Shown piece after piece: positions 1 to 8,988 of a stretch of 64,000 nt of DNA. The stretch spans positions 4,178,501-4,242,500 of the forward strand of contig NZ_CP073720.1 in NCBI RefSeq assembly GCF_025137375.1, given 5' to 3'. Both the position numbers and the translations under genes were made by a program. The DNA comes from Dactylosporangium fulvum (lineage in GTDB: Bacteria; Actinomycetota; Actinomycetes; Mycobacteriales; Micromonosporaceae). Under the pieces are notes generated by a model. That model searched no databases, had not been told where the DNA came from, and saw only the letters and a program-made list of their open reading frames with translations. Within the stretch, counting starts at the first letter, position 1, and each line of letters begins with the position of its first letter.

Positions 1-2554
1 GGAGTTCGTCGAGCAGGTGAACCCGATCGTCGACAGCGGTGGGCGGCAGCGCTGGCTGCGGTTCAACTGCGGGCCGGTGCCCGGTGCCGGCAAGGAGGCC
101 GAGAGCCTGCTGCTCACCGCCTACGACATCACCAACGACCGCCGCCTGCTCGCCGAGCTGCGCGGCAAGTACGCGGCCGTGGACCGGGCGCAGGCGGTCG
201 TCGAGTTCGACCTGGCCGGCGAGGTGCTCGCCGCCAACGAGAACTTCCTGAAGATCACCGGCCACGCGCTCGGCGACATTGTCGGGCAGCACCATCGGAT
301 GTTCGTCGACGAGACCTACGGCGCCAGCGCCGAGTACGCCGAGTTCTGGGCGAAGCTGGCCCGGGGTGAGGCCGACAGCGGGGAGTACAAGCGCCTCGGC
401 CGCGGCGGGCGGGAGGTGTGGCTGCGGGCCACCTACAACCCGATCTTCGACCTGGAGGGCCGGCCGTACAAGGTGGTGAAGTACGCCCTCGACATCACCG
501 AGACGAAGCAGCGCAACGCGGAGTACGAGGGCAAGGTCAACGCCATCTCCCGGGCGCAGGCGGTCATCGAGTTCGACCTCGACGGCACCATCCAGTGGGT
601 CAACAAGAACTTCCTCGACGTCACCGGCTACACGGCGGACGAGCTCGTCGGCCGGCACCACCGGACCCTCGTGACCGAGGACGAGGCCCGCAGCAACGCT
701 TACCGGGCCTTCTGGCAGAACCTCGCCCGGGGAACGTTCGAGAGCGGTGAGTACAAGCGGGTCGGCAAGGACGGCCGCGAGGTGTGGCTGCAGGCGACCT
801 ACAACCCGATCTTCGATCTCGACGGCCGGCCGTTCAAGGTGGTCAAGTACGCCACCGACATCACCGAGACGAAGCAGCGTAACGCGGAGTACGAGGGCAA
901 GGTCACCGCCATCGACCGGGCGCAGGCGGTCATCGAGTTCGACCTCGACGGCATGATCCTCGGCGCCAACCGCAACTTCCTCGACCTCATGCGGTACACC
1001 AGCGCCGACGAGCTCAAGGGCAGGCACCACCGCATCTTCGTCGACCCGATCCACGCGGCGAGCGAGGACTACCGGGCGTTCTGGGCGCGGCTCGCGCGAG
1101 GCGAGTTCGAGATGGGGGAGTACAAGCGGGTCGGCAAGGGCGGCCGCGAGGTGTGGCTGCAGGCGACCTACAACCCGATCTTCGACCTGGAGGGCCGGCC
1201 GTACAAGGTCGTGAAGTACGCCGTCGACGTCACCGACGCCAAGCTGCGCAACGTGGAGTACGAGGGCAAGGTCAACGCCATCTCCCGCGCGCAGGCCGTC
1301 GTCGAGTTCGACACCCAGGGCGTGGTGCTCGACGCCAACCGCAACTTCCTCGACCTCTTCGGTTACGGCATCGACGAGGTCCGCGGCAAGCCCCACCGGA
1401 TGTTCGTCGACGCCGAGGACGCGGCCTCGGACCGGTACCAGGAGTTCTGGGAGCGGCTGCGGCGCGGCGAGTTCGACGCCGGGGAGTACAAGCGGGTCGC
1501 CAAGGACGGCCGTGAGGTCTGGATCCAGGCCACCTACAACCCGATCCTCGACCTCGACGGGCGACCGTACAAGATCGTCAAGTTCGCCGCGGACGTCACG
1601 TCGGCGAAGCTGCGCAACGCCGAGTTCGAGGGCAAGGTCGCGGCGATCAACCGCGGGCAGGCGGTGGTCGAGTTCGACCTCGAGGGCAACGTGCTGAGCG
1701 CCAACGACAACTTCCTGCGCACCATGGGCTACTCGATGCGGGAGATCCAGTCCCAGCACCACAGCATGTTCTGCACCCAGGACTACATCACCTCGCAGGA
1801 GTACCGCGACTTCTGGCTGCGCCTGAGCCACGGCGAGCACCTCACCGGCCGGTTCCACCGCGTCGGCAAGTTCGGCCGAGACGTCTTCCTCCAGGCGACC
1901 TACAACCCGATCTTCGACCTCAGAGGCGTGCCGGTGAAGATCGTGAAGTTCGCGCACGACATCACCGAACAGGTCGCCCTCGAACGCCGGCTCACCACGA
2001 AGACCCGCGACATGAGCCGGGCCGTGGAGGACCTCAGCGTCTCCATCGCGCAGATCGTCGGCAACGCCGGCCAGGCCAGCCAGCTTGCCGGCGAGACGCA
2101 GACCAACGCCCAGCGCGGCTTCGAGGAACTGCGCAAGTCCATCGAGGCGATCGAGCTCATGGAGCGCTCCTCCGACCAGATCGCCGCGATCGTCCAGGTG
2201 ATCGGCGAGATCGCCAGCCAGACCAACCTGCTCGCGTTCAACGCCTCGATCGAGGCGGCCCGCGCCGGCGAGCACGGCGTCGGGTTCTCGGTCGTCGCGG
2301 GTGAGGTACGCAAGCTCGCCGAGCGCTCGTCCGACTCGGCCCGCGAGATCAGCCGCCTCATCCAGGAGTCGGCGACCCGGATCAACCAGGGCTCGCAGGT
2401 CGCGCAGCGGGCCCAGGACGCGTTCGAGGAGATCCTGCGCAGCGTCGGCAAGACCGCCGAGTCGATCCACCACATCGTGACCTCGACGCAGACCCAGCAG
2501 GACGCGTCGCGGGCGGTCAACGCGCTGATCGGCGAGCTGATCGGCAGCGACTGA
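1..2554 (+). CDS. Soluble multi-PAS methyl-accepting chemotaxis protein (5' end outside window)
   Basis: The reading frame is open from the first base (the codons before the GTG at 17 read EFVEQ), so the N-terminus lies outside the window. The visible part starts in the tail of one PAS/PAC domain and continues with five nearly identical PAS units of about 122 residues. Each carries an AQAVxEFD start, a GxxHxxx core and a GEYKRVGKxGREVW...ATYNPIFDLxGRPxKVVK end. A short MCP signalling domain follows, with the hairpin tip TNLLAFNASIEAARAGE near residues 735-755. No transmembrane segment is visible, so a cytoplasmic, Aer/BdlA-like receptor that senses a small ligand or redox state and controls CheA is likely. 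The downstream triple-CheW gene starts at the stop codon (TGATG overlap), which supports co-translation. The ligand cannot be deduced. Confidence 0.9.
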   Translation, partial: EFVEQVNPIVDSGGRQRWLRFNCGPVPGAGKEAESLLLTAYDITNDRRLLAELRGKYAAVDRAQAVVEFDLAGEVLAANENFLKITGHALGDIVGQHHRMFVDETYGASAEYAEFWAKLARGEADSGEYKRLGRGGREVWLRATYNPIFDLEGRPYKVVKYALDITETKQRNAEYEGKVNAISRAQAVIEFDLDGTIQWVNKNFLDVTGYTADELVGRHHRTLVTEDEARSNAYRAFWQNLARGTFESGEYKRVGKDGREVWLQATYNPIFDLDGRPFKVVKYATDITETKQRNAEYEGKVTAIDRAQAVIEFDLDGMILGANRNFLDLMRYTSADELKGRHHRIFVDPIHAASEDYRAFWARLARGEFEMGEYKRVGKGGREVWLQATYNPIFDLEGRPYKVVKYAVDVTDAKLRNVEYEGKVNAISRAQAVVEFDTQGVVLDANRNFLDLFGYGIDEVRGKPHRMFVDAEDAASDRYQEFWERLRRGEFDAGEYKRVAKDGREVWIQATYNPILDLDGRPYKIVKFAADVTSAKLRNAEFEGKVAAINRGQAVVEFDLEGNVLSANDNFLRTMGYSMREIQSQHHSMFCTQDYITSQEYRDFWLRLSHGEHLTGRFHRVGKFGRDVFLQATYNPIFDLRGVPVKIVKFAHDITEQVALERRLTTKTRDMSRAVEDLSVSIAQIVGNAGQASQLAGETQTNAQRGFEELRKSIEAIELMERSSDQIAAIVQVIGEIASQTNLLAFNASIEAARAGEHGVGFSVVAGEVRKLAERSSDSAREISRLIQESATRINQGSQVAQRAQDAFEEILRSVGKTAESIHHIVTSTQTQQDASRAVNALIGELIGSD

Positions 2555-4044
2555 TGAGCGCTGTCCTCCACGGCGTGTTCACGGTCGCCGACGTGCACGT
2601 CGCGCTGCCGCTGTCCGAGCTGCGCGAGGTCATCCCGTGCCCGCCGGCGTTCGACCCGCTGCTGGCCGCCGCGCCCGGCCTTGTCGGCGCGGTCAACCTG
2701 CGCCACCAGATCATCCCGGTGCTCGACCTGCGCCGGCTGCTCGGCCTGCCGGACGGCGACGGCACCGACGTCGTGGTGGTCGTGGCCTGCGACGGATCGG
2801 TGTTCGGGCTGCTCGCGAGCGCCGTCCACGGTGTCGTCGGGATCGACGGGGACGCCCGGCTCGGCATGACCGTCAACAGCGAGCCGCTGTTCAGCTGCAC
2901 CTTCGAGCGCCCCGACGACGGCGCCGTCGTCTGCGTGCTGGACTGCGCCGCCGTGCGGCGCCTGCCGGGCATGGTCGTCGCCGACGACACGGGCGGGCCG
3001 AGCGGCGTGGTGGCGCCGGCCCGGACCGGCGGCCTCGAGCCGGTCGGCGGCCGCACGATGATGATGCTGCTGCGCTGCGGCGAGATCGGCGTCTGCGTCG
3101 ACGTGTCCCACATCCACTCCGTCGTGCCGGAGCTCATCCTGAAGTCCTCGCCGCTGGACGGGCCGGCCGTCCACGGCGTCGTCGAGCTCGGTGAGCAGTA
3201 CGTGGCGACCGTCGACACCCTCGCCGTGCTCGGCCTCGGCACCCTCGCCCCGATCGACGTCAAGCGCGGTGTCGCGCTCGCCTACGACCGGGGCCTGCTG
3301 ACGTTCGCGGTCACCGAGGTCACCGCGATCGTCGGCGTCACCGGGGCGGACGTTTTGCCGGTGCCGTCCTTCGGCCTGCCGTCGTCCGACTACGTCGTGG
3401 GCATCCTGCCGGGCCAGGCCGGCGGCTCATACCTCGTCGTCGACGGCGACCGGCTGCGGGCCGACCCGCAGCTCGGCACGATCGCCGCCCTCGGCACCCC
3501 GGTCGCCGGACGTGCGCCCGAACGGCCGCGGCCCGACGCCGCCGACCGGCCCGCCGGGGACGGGCGGGTCATCGAGCACGTCGTCCGCAAGTACCTGACC
3601 TATCACGCGGGCGTCGAGGTCGCCACGCCGCTCACCCAGGTCACCGAGATCGTGCCGCACCCGGGGGACGTCATCCCGTTCGTGGGCGGCGGCCCCCTGC
3701 GGGGTGTCTTCACCCACCACCGCGCGTCGGTCCCGCTGATCTGCCTCGCCACGCTGCTCGGCCGCCCCGTCGAGACCGACCCCGCGACCGCCCGCGTCCT
3801 GCTGGTCGCCGACGGTGACGATCTTGTCGGCTTCATCGTCCCCGGGCTGCGCGCCATCGAGGAGTCGATCTGGGAGGAGCGCCGGCCCGCGGAGCCGGAC
3901 GCGCCCGTCACCCTCGCCGGCAGCCCGTTGGTCAAGATCGGCCTGCCGGGCGGCGAACGGATGCTGCCCCGCATCGACCTGCGGCGGGCTGCCCGGACTA
4001 TGGTGGGCGATCGTGAGCACCACGGTGATCAGGCTGGAGATTGA
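2554..4044 (+). CDS. Triple CheW-domain adaptor protein
   Basis: This 496-residue protein contains three CheW-like beta-barrel modules, at roughly residues 5-135, 168-300 and 345-485. Each shows the GVxxxxxxxxPVxDLxxLLG-type pattern (for example the segment ending PVLDLRRLLGLP). Ordinary CheW has one module of about 150 residues. A three-module protein could bridge several receptors or kinases in a chemosensory array. No CheA kinase or response-regulator domain is present. The ATG overlaps the receptor stop by one base (TGATG), so the two are probably translated together and work as one signalling unit. The aminotransferase start lies inside the 3' end of this gene. The domain call is firm; the role as a multivalent scaffold is inferred. 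Confidence 0.88.
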   Translation: MSAVLHGVFTVADVHVALPLSELREVIPCPPAFDPLLAAAPGLVGAVNLRHQIIPVLDLRRLLGLPDGDGTDVVVVVACDGSVFGLLASAVHGVVGIDGDARLGMTVNSEPLFSCTFERPDDGAVVCVLDCAAVRRLPGMVVADDTGGPSGVVAPARTGGLEPVGGRTMMMLLRCGEIGVCVDVSHIHSVVPELILKSSPLDGPAVHGVVELGEQYVATVDTLAVLGLGTLAPIDVKRGVALAYDRGLLTFAVTEVTAIVGVTGADVLPVPSFGLPSSDYVVGILPGQAGGSYLVVDGDRLRADPQLGTIAALGTPVAGRAPERPRPDAADRPAGDGRVIEHVVRKYLTYHAGVEVATPLTQVTEIVPHPGDVIPFVGGGPLRGVFTHHRASVPLICLATLLGRPVETDPATARVLLVADGDDLVGFIVPGLRAIEESIWEERRPAEPDAPVTLAGSPLVKIGLPGGERMLPRIDLRRAARTMVGDREHHGDQAGD

Positions 4045-4786
4045 CGGACGAGAGCCGAAGATCGAGGAGTTGTACCACCCGATCCTCGTCAACTACGGCC
4101 ATTTCACCGCCATGCAGGTCCGCGGCGGACGCGTCCAGGGGCTGGCCCTGCACCTGGACCGGCTGGTGGCCGCCACGCGCGAGCTCTTCGCCGCGGAGCT
4201 GGACCCGGCGCTGGTCCGCGACCACCTCCGCCACGCACTGCGGGACGTGCCGGACGCGGCGGTGCGGATCAACGTCTACCGCCCCGGCGACCTCATGGTC
4301 CTCGTCGCCGTCCGCCCGCCCACCGACCCGGCGCCGGGCCCCGTGAGCCTCCGCTCGGTGCCCTACCAGCGCCCGGCCGCGCACCTCAAGCACCTCGGCA
4401 GCTTCGGCCAGCTGTACCACGGCCACGCGGCCGAACGCGACGGCTTCGACGACGCCCTGCTGACCGGCCCCGGCGGCGAGATCGCCGAGTCGGCCGTCCA
4501 CAACATCGCGTTCTTCGACGGCACCGGCGTCACGTGGCCCTCGGCCCCGCACCTGCCCGGCATCATGATGCAGCTGCTGCGCCCGCGGCTGGCGGAGGCC
4601 GGGTTGCCGGACCGCTCGGCCTCCGTTCGGCTGGCGGACCTCGCCGGCTACCGCGCGGCGTTCGTCACCAACTCCATCGGCATCGTCCCGGTCGACCGCG
4701 TCGACGACGTCCACCTCCCGCTCGACCCGGCGTTCATGGCCCGGGTCGAGGCCGCGGCGGCCGCGATCCCCTGGGACGACATTTAG
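4013..4786 (+). CDS. Class IV aminotransferase family protein
   Basis: About 257 residues from the GTG at 4013; a GTG at 4025 is also possible. The fold-type IV PLP pattern is recognisable: an N-terminal YGHFTAMQVRGGRVQGLALH segment, the expected Schiff-base lysine in HLKHLGSFGQ (about residue 125), then GFDDALLTGPGGEIAESAVHN, which matches the 'GFDEALL..DG.V.EGS.SN' signature of branched-chain aminotransferases and aminodeoxychorismate lyase. The start overlaps the CheW gene by 32 nt, so it may be read as part of that operon, although the function looks metabolic. The exact substrate cannot be told. The stop overlaps the convergent terC-like gene by 4 nt. Confidence 0.8.
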   Translation: MSTTVIRLEIDGREPKIEELYHPILVNYGHFTAMQVRGGRVQGLALHLDRLVAATRELFAAELDPALVRDHLRHALRDVPDAAVRINVYRPGDLMVLVAVRPPTDPAPGPVSLRSVPYQRPAAHLKHLGSFGQLYHGHAAERDGFDDALLTGPGGEIAESAVHNIAFFDGTGVTWPSAPHLPGIMMQLLRPRLAEAGLPDRSASVRLADLAGYRAAFVTNSIGIVPVDRVDDVHLPLDPAFMARVEAAAAAIPWDDI

Positions 4787-5790
4787 CGCCTGTCGACGGC
4801 CGGCGCGTCTGCGGAGTCGGTACCGGCCGGCTCCGCGGGGCGGGACTTCGCGTTGGCGCGCAGGCTCGTCACCGTCACGGTCGCGAGCGTCAGCACGATG
4901 ACCAGCAGGGACAGCGGCGTGGGCACGTCCGGAACCCACGACCAGACGGTGTGCGCCCAGTGCAGGATGAGCTTGGCGCCGATGAAGCCGAGAATGATGG
5001 CCAGGCCGTGGTTGAGGTGGCGCAGCTGGCTGAGCGCGTTGCGCAGCACGAAGTACAGCGCCCGCAGGCCGAGCAGCGCGAAGGCGTTGGTGGCGAACAC
5101 GAGGTACGGGTCTTCGGTCACGCCGTACACGGCCGGCACCGAGTCGACCGCGAACACGATGTCGGTGAGGAACACCGCGGTCACGACCAGCGCCATCGGG
5201 GTGAGCGCCCGCCGGCCGGCCTGCTTGATGGTGAGCCGCGCATCGTGGTACTGGTCGGTGACCGGCATGAGCCGGCGCAGCAGCCGGACGCCACGCATCT
5301 TGTCGATGTCGACCTCGTGGTCGGCGCCGCGCACCGCGTCACGCATCACCTTCACCGCGGTGATCACCAGGATCGCGCCGAAGACGAGGAACGCCCAGGT
5401 GCCGGCGGAGAGCATGGCGGCGCCGGCGGCGATGAAGATCGCCCGCAGGACGAGGGCGCCGACGATGCCGTAGAGCAGCACCCGCTGGGCCAGTTTGGTC
5501 GGCACCGCGAAGGCGGTGAGCAGCAGCATGAAGACGAACAGGTTGTCGACCGACAGCGACTTCTCCACCACGTAGCCGGTGAAAAACTCCACGCCGGGCC
5601 GGCTGCCGTGGTCCAGCCAGACATATGCGCCGAACACGACCGGAAGGGCGAGGTAGAACACCGTCCAGGCGATGGCCTCGCGCATCGGCACGTCGTGGGG
5701 GCGGCGGGTGACCACGAAGTCGAGCGCCAGCAGGCCCAGCAGGACCGCGATGCTGATCGCCCACAGCTGCGGCGAAGCGATGGACTCCAT
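4783..5790 (-). CDS. TerC/Alx family integral membrane protein (Mn2+ exporter type)
   Basis: A 335-residue polytopic membrane protein. The TerC signature is clear: an acidic DxxxxVDNLFVFMLL-type segment (EKSLSVDNLFVF) and a second copy (LTDIVFAVDSVPAVYGVTEDPYLVF) that repeats the metal-site Asp residues. About eight to nine hydrophobic helices are seen. TerC/Alx/MeeY members export manganese or help metalate exoenzymes. The ATG at 5790 was chosen because GAGGGAG lies 11 nt upstream; an in-frame ATG at 5814 has a poorer ribosome site. A yybP-ykoY manganese riboswitch lies directly upstream, which supports a Mn2+ role. It is convergent with the aminotransferase gene and shares 4 nt with it. Confidence 0.9.
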   Translation of the reverse strand: MESIASPQLWAISIAVLLGLLALDFVVTRRPHDVPMREAIAWTVFYLALPVVFGAYVWLDHGSRPGVEFFTGYVVEKSLSVDNLFVFMLLLTAFAVPTKLAQRVLLYGIVGALVLRAIFIAAGAAMLSAGTWAFLVFGAILVITAVKVMRDAVRGADHEVDIDKMRGVRLLRRLMPVTDQYHDARLTIKQAGRRALTPMALVVTAVFLTDIVFAVDSVPAVYGVTEDPYLVFATNAFALLGLRALYFVLRNALSQLRHLNHGLAIILGFIGAKLILHWAHTVWSWVPDVPTPLSLLVIVLTLATVTVTSLRANAKSRPAEPAGTDSADAPAVDRR

Positions 5791-5821
5791 AGGAATTCGG
5801 GCTCCCTCGAACATGAAGCAT

Positions 5822-5925
5822 CGTTCGAGGTCTCTCTCACCCGCCGGGGCGGGCGGCTGCCCGGGAGCCGCATCGGCGCGACTCGTACTGACCGGGACAA
5901 CCTGGCGAGATACTCCCCCCGCAGG
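5822..5925 (-). promoter_or_regulatory. yybP-ykoY (Mn2+) riboswitch upstream of the terC-like gene
   Basis: On the minus strand the conserved 5' block GGGGGGAGTAT lies at 5910-5920 and the conserved 3' block GAGAGAGACC at 5829-5838. The closing helix P1 can form between CGGGG and CCTCG (with one G-U pair). The middle contains CCGGTCAGTACGAG, like the conserved GUCAGUAC segment of this class. These are the L1/L3 metal-binding features of the manganese riboswitch, which in other bacteria controls mntP, alx and yybP/TerC genes. The gene start at 5790 lies about 30 nt after the 3' block, so translational or terminator control is possible. A -10-like TAGACT sits at 5929-5934, which would start the RNA at about 5922, just before P1. 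Confidence 0.82.
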
Positions 5926-5976
5926 CACAGTCTACGGGTTGTTGCTGGACGTTTCCTGGGAACGTGGCCACCCGCG

Positions 5977-6018
5977 GCACACCACCCGGACGAGTGAACC
6001 GTGTGCCGGGTGGCGTGC
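5977..6018 (-). terminator. Possible terminator hairpin after the alpha-galactosidase gene
   Basis: Arms at 5977-5989 and 6006-6018 pair over 13 positions; the single mismatch becomes a G-U pair in minus-strand RNA. The loop is 16 nt. It lies between the end of the galactoside import operon (6086) and the terC-like promoter (about 5934), where a terminator is expected. There is no clear U-tract, so this is tentative. Confidence 0.35.
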
Positions 6019-6085
6019 GGTCGGTGGGCGGCGTCGACCACGAAGGTCGCCGCGCCTGCGGGGCCCTAGCGACGCCGGTGGCGGG

Positions 6086-8137
6086 TCAGTCGCGGTGCAG
6101 GACGATGACGTCGGCGTCGTGCGCCGCGGTCCACTGCACGGGCAGGCCGGCCGTGGTGAGGTGGCTGCCCGAGTAGTGCTGGTCGCCGGTCCCGTACCGT
6201 GCCTGCGGTCTCAGGCCGCGCAGCGGCAGCCGGACGGGGCGGGACGGCAGCAGACCGGCACCGTCGAGCCGCCCGGTGTGCCAGGCGAGGACGACGGCGG
6301 TGCGCTCGTCGGGGGAGAGATACTGCACCGCGCACCGCGCCTGGCCCGGCCCGCCGATGAGGTGCACGGTGCCGTGCATGACGATCTCGCGGATCTCCTT
6401 GTACCGGGCGATCCAGCGGGCCGCCTCGGCGCGCTCCTGCGCGCTCCACCGCCGGATGTCGGCGCCGATGCCGAGAACTCCCGCCATGGCGAGCACGAAC
6501 CGGAACGCGAGCGAGCGCGGTCGCGGGTCGAACAGGCCGGGCGCGTCGGTGACCCAGGAGCTCAGCAGGTGTGGTGCGTTGGCGTGCAGGAAGCCGTGCT
6601 GGATCGCCAGGCGGTCCAGCGGGCCGGTGTTGTCGCTGGGCCAGAAGACGTCGGCGCGTGCCGCCATGCCCAGGTCGGTGCGGGCGCCGCCGCCCGCGCA
6701 CGCCTCGATGATCACGTGCGGGTGGTCCCGGCGTAGCCGCTCGTAGATGCGCCAGAGGTTGGCGACGTGGGCGCCGTCGAGGTCGACCGGCCCGGTGGCA
6801 CCGGGGCGGCCGGGCTCGGTGCGCGGCCGGTTGAAGTCCCACTTCAGGTAGTCGATGGCGTGCTTGCGCAGCAGCCCGTCGACGGTGCCGTGGACGAACT
6901 CGGCGACCTCGGGCCGGCCGAGATCGAGCAGGTACTGGTTGCGGACCTGGGTGAGCGGCTGGCCGTCGACGGAGTAGACCCAGTCGGGATGCTCTGCGTA
7001 GAGGCGCGACCGCGGGTTGACGCACTCCGGCTCCACCCACAGCCCGAACCGCAGCCCGAGCGCCCGCACGTCGGCGACGAACGCATCGAACCCCGCCGGG
7101 AACTTGGCCGGGTCGGGGGTCCAGTCGCCGAGCCCGCCGGTGTCGTCGCCCCGCCCGGTGAACCAGCCGTCGTCGACCACGAACGTCTCCACCCCGATGC
7201 CGGCGGCGACCCGGGCGAGCGCGAGCTGGCTGTCGGCGTCGACGGCGAAATACGTGGCCTCCCAGGAGTTGTAGAGCACCGGCCGCGGTGTCAGCCGTTC
7301 GCCGGCGAGGTGCCGCTGGTAGGCGTGCCACACGCGGGCGAGGCCACCGAGCCCGTCGGCGCTGTACGCCCCGGCGGCCGTCGGCAGCGTCAGCCGCTCA
7401 CCGGGGGCGAGATCGAGCGGCCCGTCGACGAGCCCGCGGCCGACGCGCACCCGGGTCAGGCCGCCGGTGTCGCGCTCCGCCTGAATCTTCCAGGACCCGG
7501 TCCAGGCCAGACCGACGCCCCAGACACCGGCGGGGTCCTCCTGGTCGTTGACCGCGAGCCACGGCACGTAGAGGTGGCCGGGGACGCCCTGGGCGCTGCC
7601 GACCGCGAACGTGCCGTGCGCGAGGTCGACGTGGGCGAGCTGGAACTCCTGCGCCCACTGGCCCCACTGGTAGCTGATCCGGGCGCCGTGCGGTGTGGGC
7701 ACGCAGAACCCGGCCGAGCCGGCCCGGGCCAGCCGCAGCGGGTCCGGGCCCTCGTTGACCAGTTCCACCCAGCGCTCGACGACGTCGGTGCCGGCCGGGA
7801 TCCGGTACTGCAGCACGGCCCGCAACCCGTTGACCGGATCGGCGAACGTGACCGCCAGCCGGTCGTCGGCCGCGGCGGCGGACACGAACCGCAGCGACGA
7901 GCGGGCCTCCACCACCAGGTCGGCGCCCGCGAACGGCCGCTCGGTCTCCGTCGCGTATTCGACCGGCGCCGCGTCGCCCTTTGTCAGGAACGGGACCGGC
8001 CCGTCGTAGCCGACCGGGGAGGGCCCGTCGGAGACGCCGTGCGGCCCCCACGCGACCAGCTCCAGCCAGCGTCCGTGTGCCGGCACGGCCACGGTGTATT
8101 CGGTCTGCGCCCCGCGCAGGGTCCACCGCTTGGTCAC
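6086..8137 (-). CDS. GH36 alpha-galactosidase
   Basis: A 683-residue protein from the GTG at 8137. It shows the GH36 layout: an N-terminal beta-supersandwich, then a TIM barrel with VDDGWF (about residue 318), YLKWDFNRP with the nucleophile Asp (about 434), EACAGGGARTDLG, and WPSDNTGPLDRL with the acid/base Asp (about 499). GH36 enzymes hydrolyse terminal alpha-1,6-galactosides such as melibiose and raffinose. No signal peptide is seen, so it acts in the cytosol on imported oligosaccharides. The GTG overlaps the permease stop (GTGA), making it the last gene of a binding protein-permease-permease-hydrolase operon. The galactose released feeds the divergent oxidative pathway operon. Confidence 0.92.
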   Translation of the reverse strand: MTKRWTLRGAQTEYTVAVPAHGRWLELVAWGPHGVSDGPSPVGYDGPVPFLTKGDAAPVEYATETERPFAGADLVVEARSSLRFVSAAAADDRLAVTFADPVNGLRAVLQYRIPAGTDVVERWVELVNEGPDPLRLARAGSAGFCVPTPHGARISYQWGQWAQEFQLAHVDLAHGTFAVGSAQGVPGHLYVPWLAVNDQEDPAGVWGVGLAWTGSWKIQAERDTGGLTRVRVGRGLVDGPLDLAPGERLTLPTAAGAYSADGLGGLARVWHAYQRHLAGERLTPRPVLYNSWEATYFAVDADSQLALARVAAGIGVETFVVDDGWFTGRGDDTGGLGDWTPDPAKFPAGFDAFVADVRALGLRFGLWVEPECVNPRSRLYAEHPDWVYSVDGQPLTQVRNQYLLDLGRPEVAEFVHGTVDGLLRKHAIDYLKWDFNRPRTEPGRPGATGPVDLDGAHVANLWRIYERLRRDHPHVIIEACAGGGARTDLGMAARADVFWPSDNTGPLDRLAIQHGFLHANAPHLLSSWVTDAPGLFDPRPRSLAFRFVLAMAGVLGIGADIRRWSAQERAEAARWIARYKEIREIVMHGTVHLIGGPGQARCAVQYLSPDERTAVVLAWHTGRLDGAGLLPSRPVRLPLRGLRPQARYGTGDQHYSGSHLTTAGLPVQWTAAHDADVIVLHRD

Positions 8138-8988
8138 TTCACCGCTCCGATCGCGAGGCCCGACACAAAATGCTTCTGGAAGCCCAGGAACACGGCGACC
8201 GTCGGCACCGCCGCGATCACAGTCCCGGCGGCGATGACGCTCCACGAGGACACGAACTGGCCCTGCAGACCCAGCAGTGCCGGGGTGACCGGCATCTTGT
8301 CGTCGGTGCGCAGCACGGTGATCGCCCACAGCAGGTCGTTGAAGATCCAGGTGAACGACAACGCGCCGAGCGCGGCGAGCGCCGGTCTGGCCAGCGGCAG
8401 GATGACCCGGGCGAAGATCTGCGCCGGCCCCGCGCCGTCGATGGTGGCCGCCTCCTGGATCTCGCCGGGCAGGTCACGCATGAAGCCGTGCAGCACGAAC
8501 GTGTAGAAGCCGAGGCCGAAGCCCACCTGCACCGCGATGAGCGCGTAGAGCGTGTCGTAGAGACCGGTCAGCTCGCTGAACTTGGCCACCGGGATGAGCA
8601 GGATCTGCGGCGGGAGCAGGTTTCCGGCGAGCATGAGCAGCAGGACGGTGCGCCGGCCGGGAATGCGGTACCGGCTGAGCGCGAACGCGGCGACCGCCGC
8701 GAGCGCCAGCGTCAGCACGACCGACGGCACGGTCACGAGCATGCTGTTGACCAGTGCCTGCAGCTCGCCGCCGTCGGTCCACGCCTGCCGGTACGTGTCG
8801 AGGGTGAACGAGTGCGGCAGGCTGCCGATCCCGTTGGCGGCGATGTCGTCGAAGGTCCGGGTCGACATGACGACGACCCACAGGACCGGGGCGAGCCACA
8901 GCAGCGACAGCAGCACCATGCCGGTATGGAATGCGCCCGTCCGGACCGACCGGTTCATGCGTCCTCCGCTTCGCTCCGGACCGCTCAT
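8134..8988 (-). CDS. ABC sugar importer permease, MalG/LacG type
   Basis: About 284 residues with six predicted transmembrane helices and the cytoplasmic EAA loop EIQEAATIDGAGPAQIFAR, which docks the transport ATPase. The C-terminus FVSGLAIGAVK matches the classic CUT1 permease ending. The ATG at 8988 overlaps the stop of the first permease (ATGA) and has GGAGGAGGACAC in front of it; an internal ATG at 8958 (MNRSV) is the alternative. It forms the translocation pore with the upstream permease. No ATP-binding subunit is encoded here, so a shared MsiK-type ATPase elsewhere probably powers uptake. Confidence 0.92.
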   Translation of the reverse strand: MSGPERSGGRMNRSVRTGAFHTGMVLLSLLWLAPVLWVVVMSTRTFDDIAANGIGSLPHSFTLDTYRQAWTDGGELQALVNSMLVTVPSVVLTLALAAVAAFALSRYRIPGRRTVLLLMLAGNLLPPQILLIPVAKFSELTGLYDTLYALIAVQVGFGLGFYTFVLHGFMRDLPGEIQEAATIDGAGPAQIFARVILPLARPALAALGALSFTWIFNDLLWAITVLRTDDKMPVTPALLGLQGQFVSSWSVIAAGTVIAAVPTVAVFLGFQKHFVSGLAIGAVK

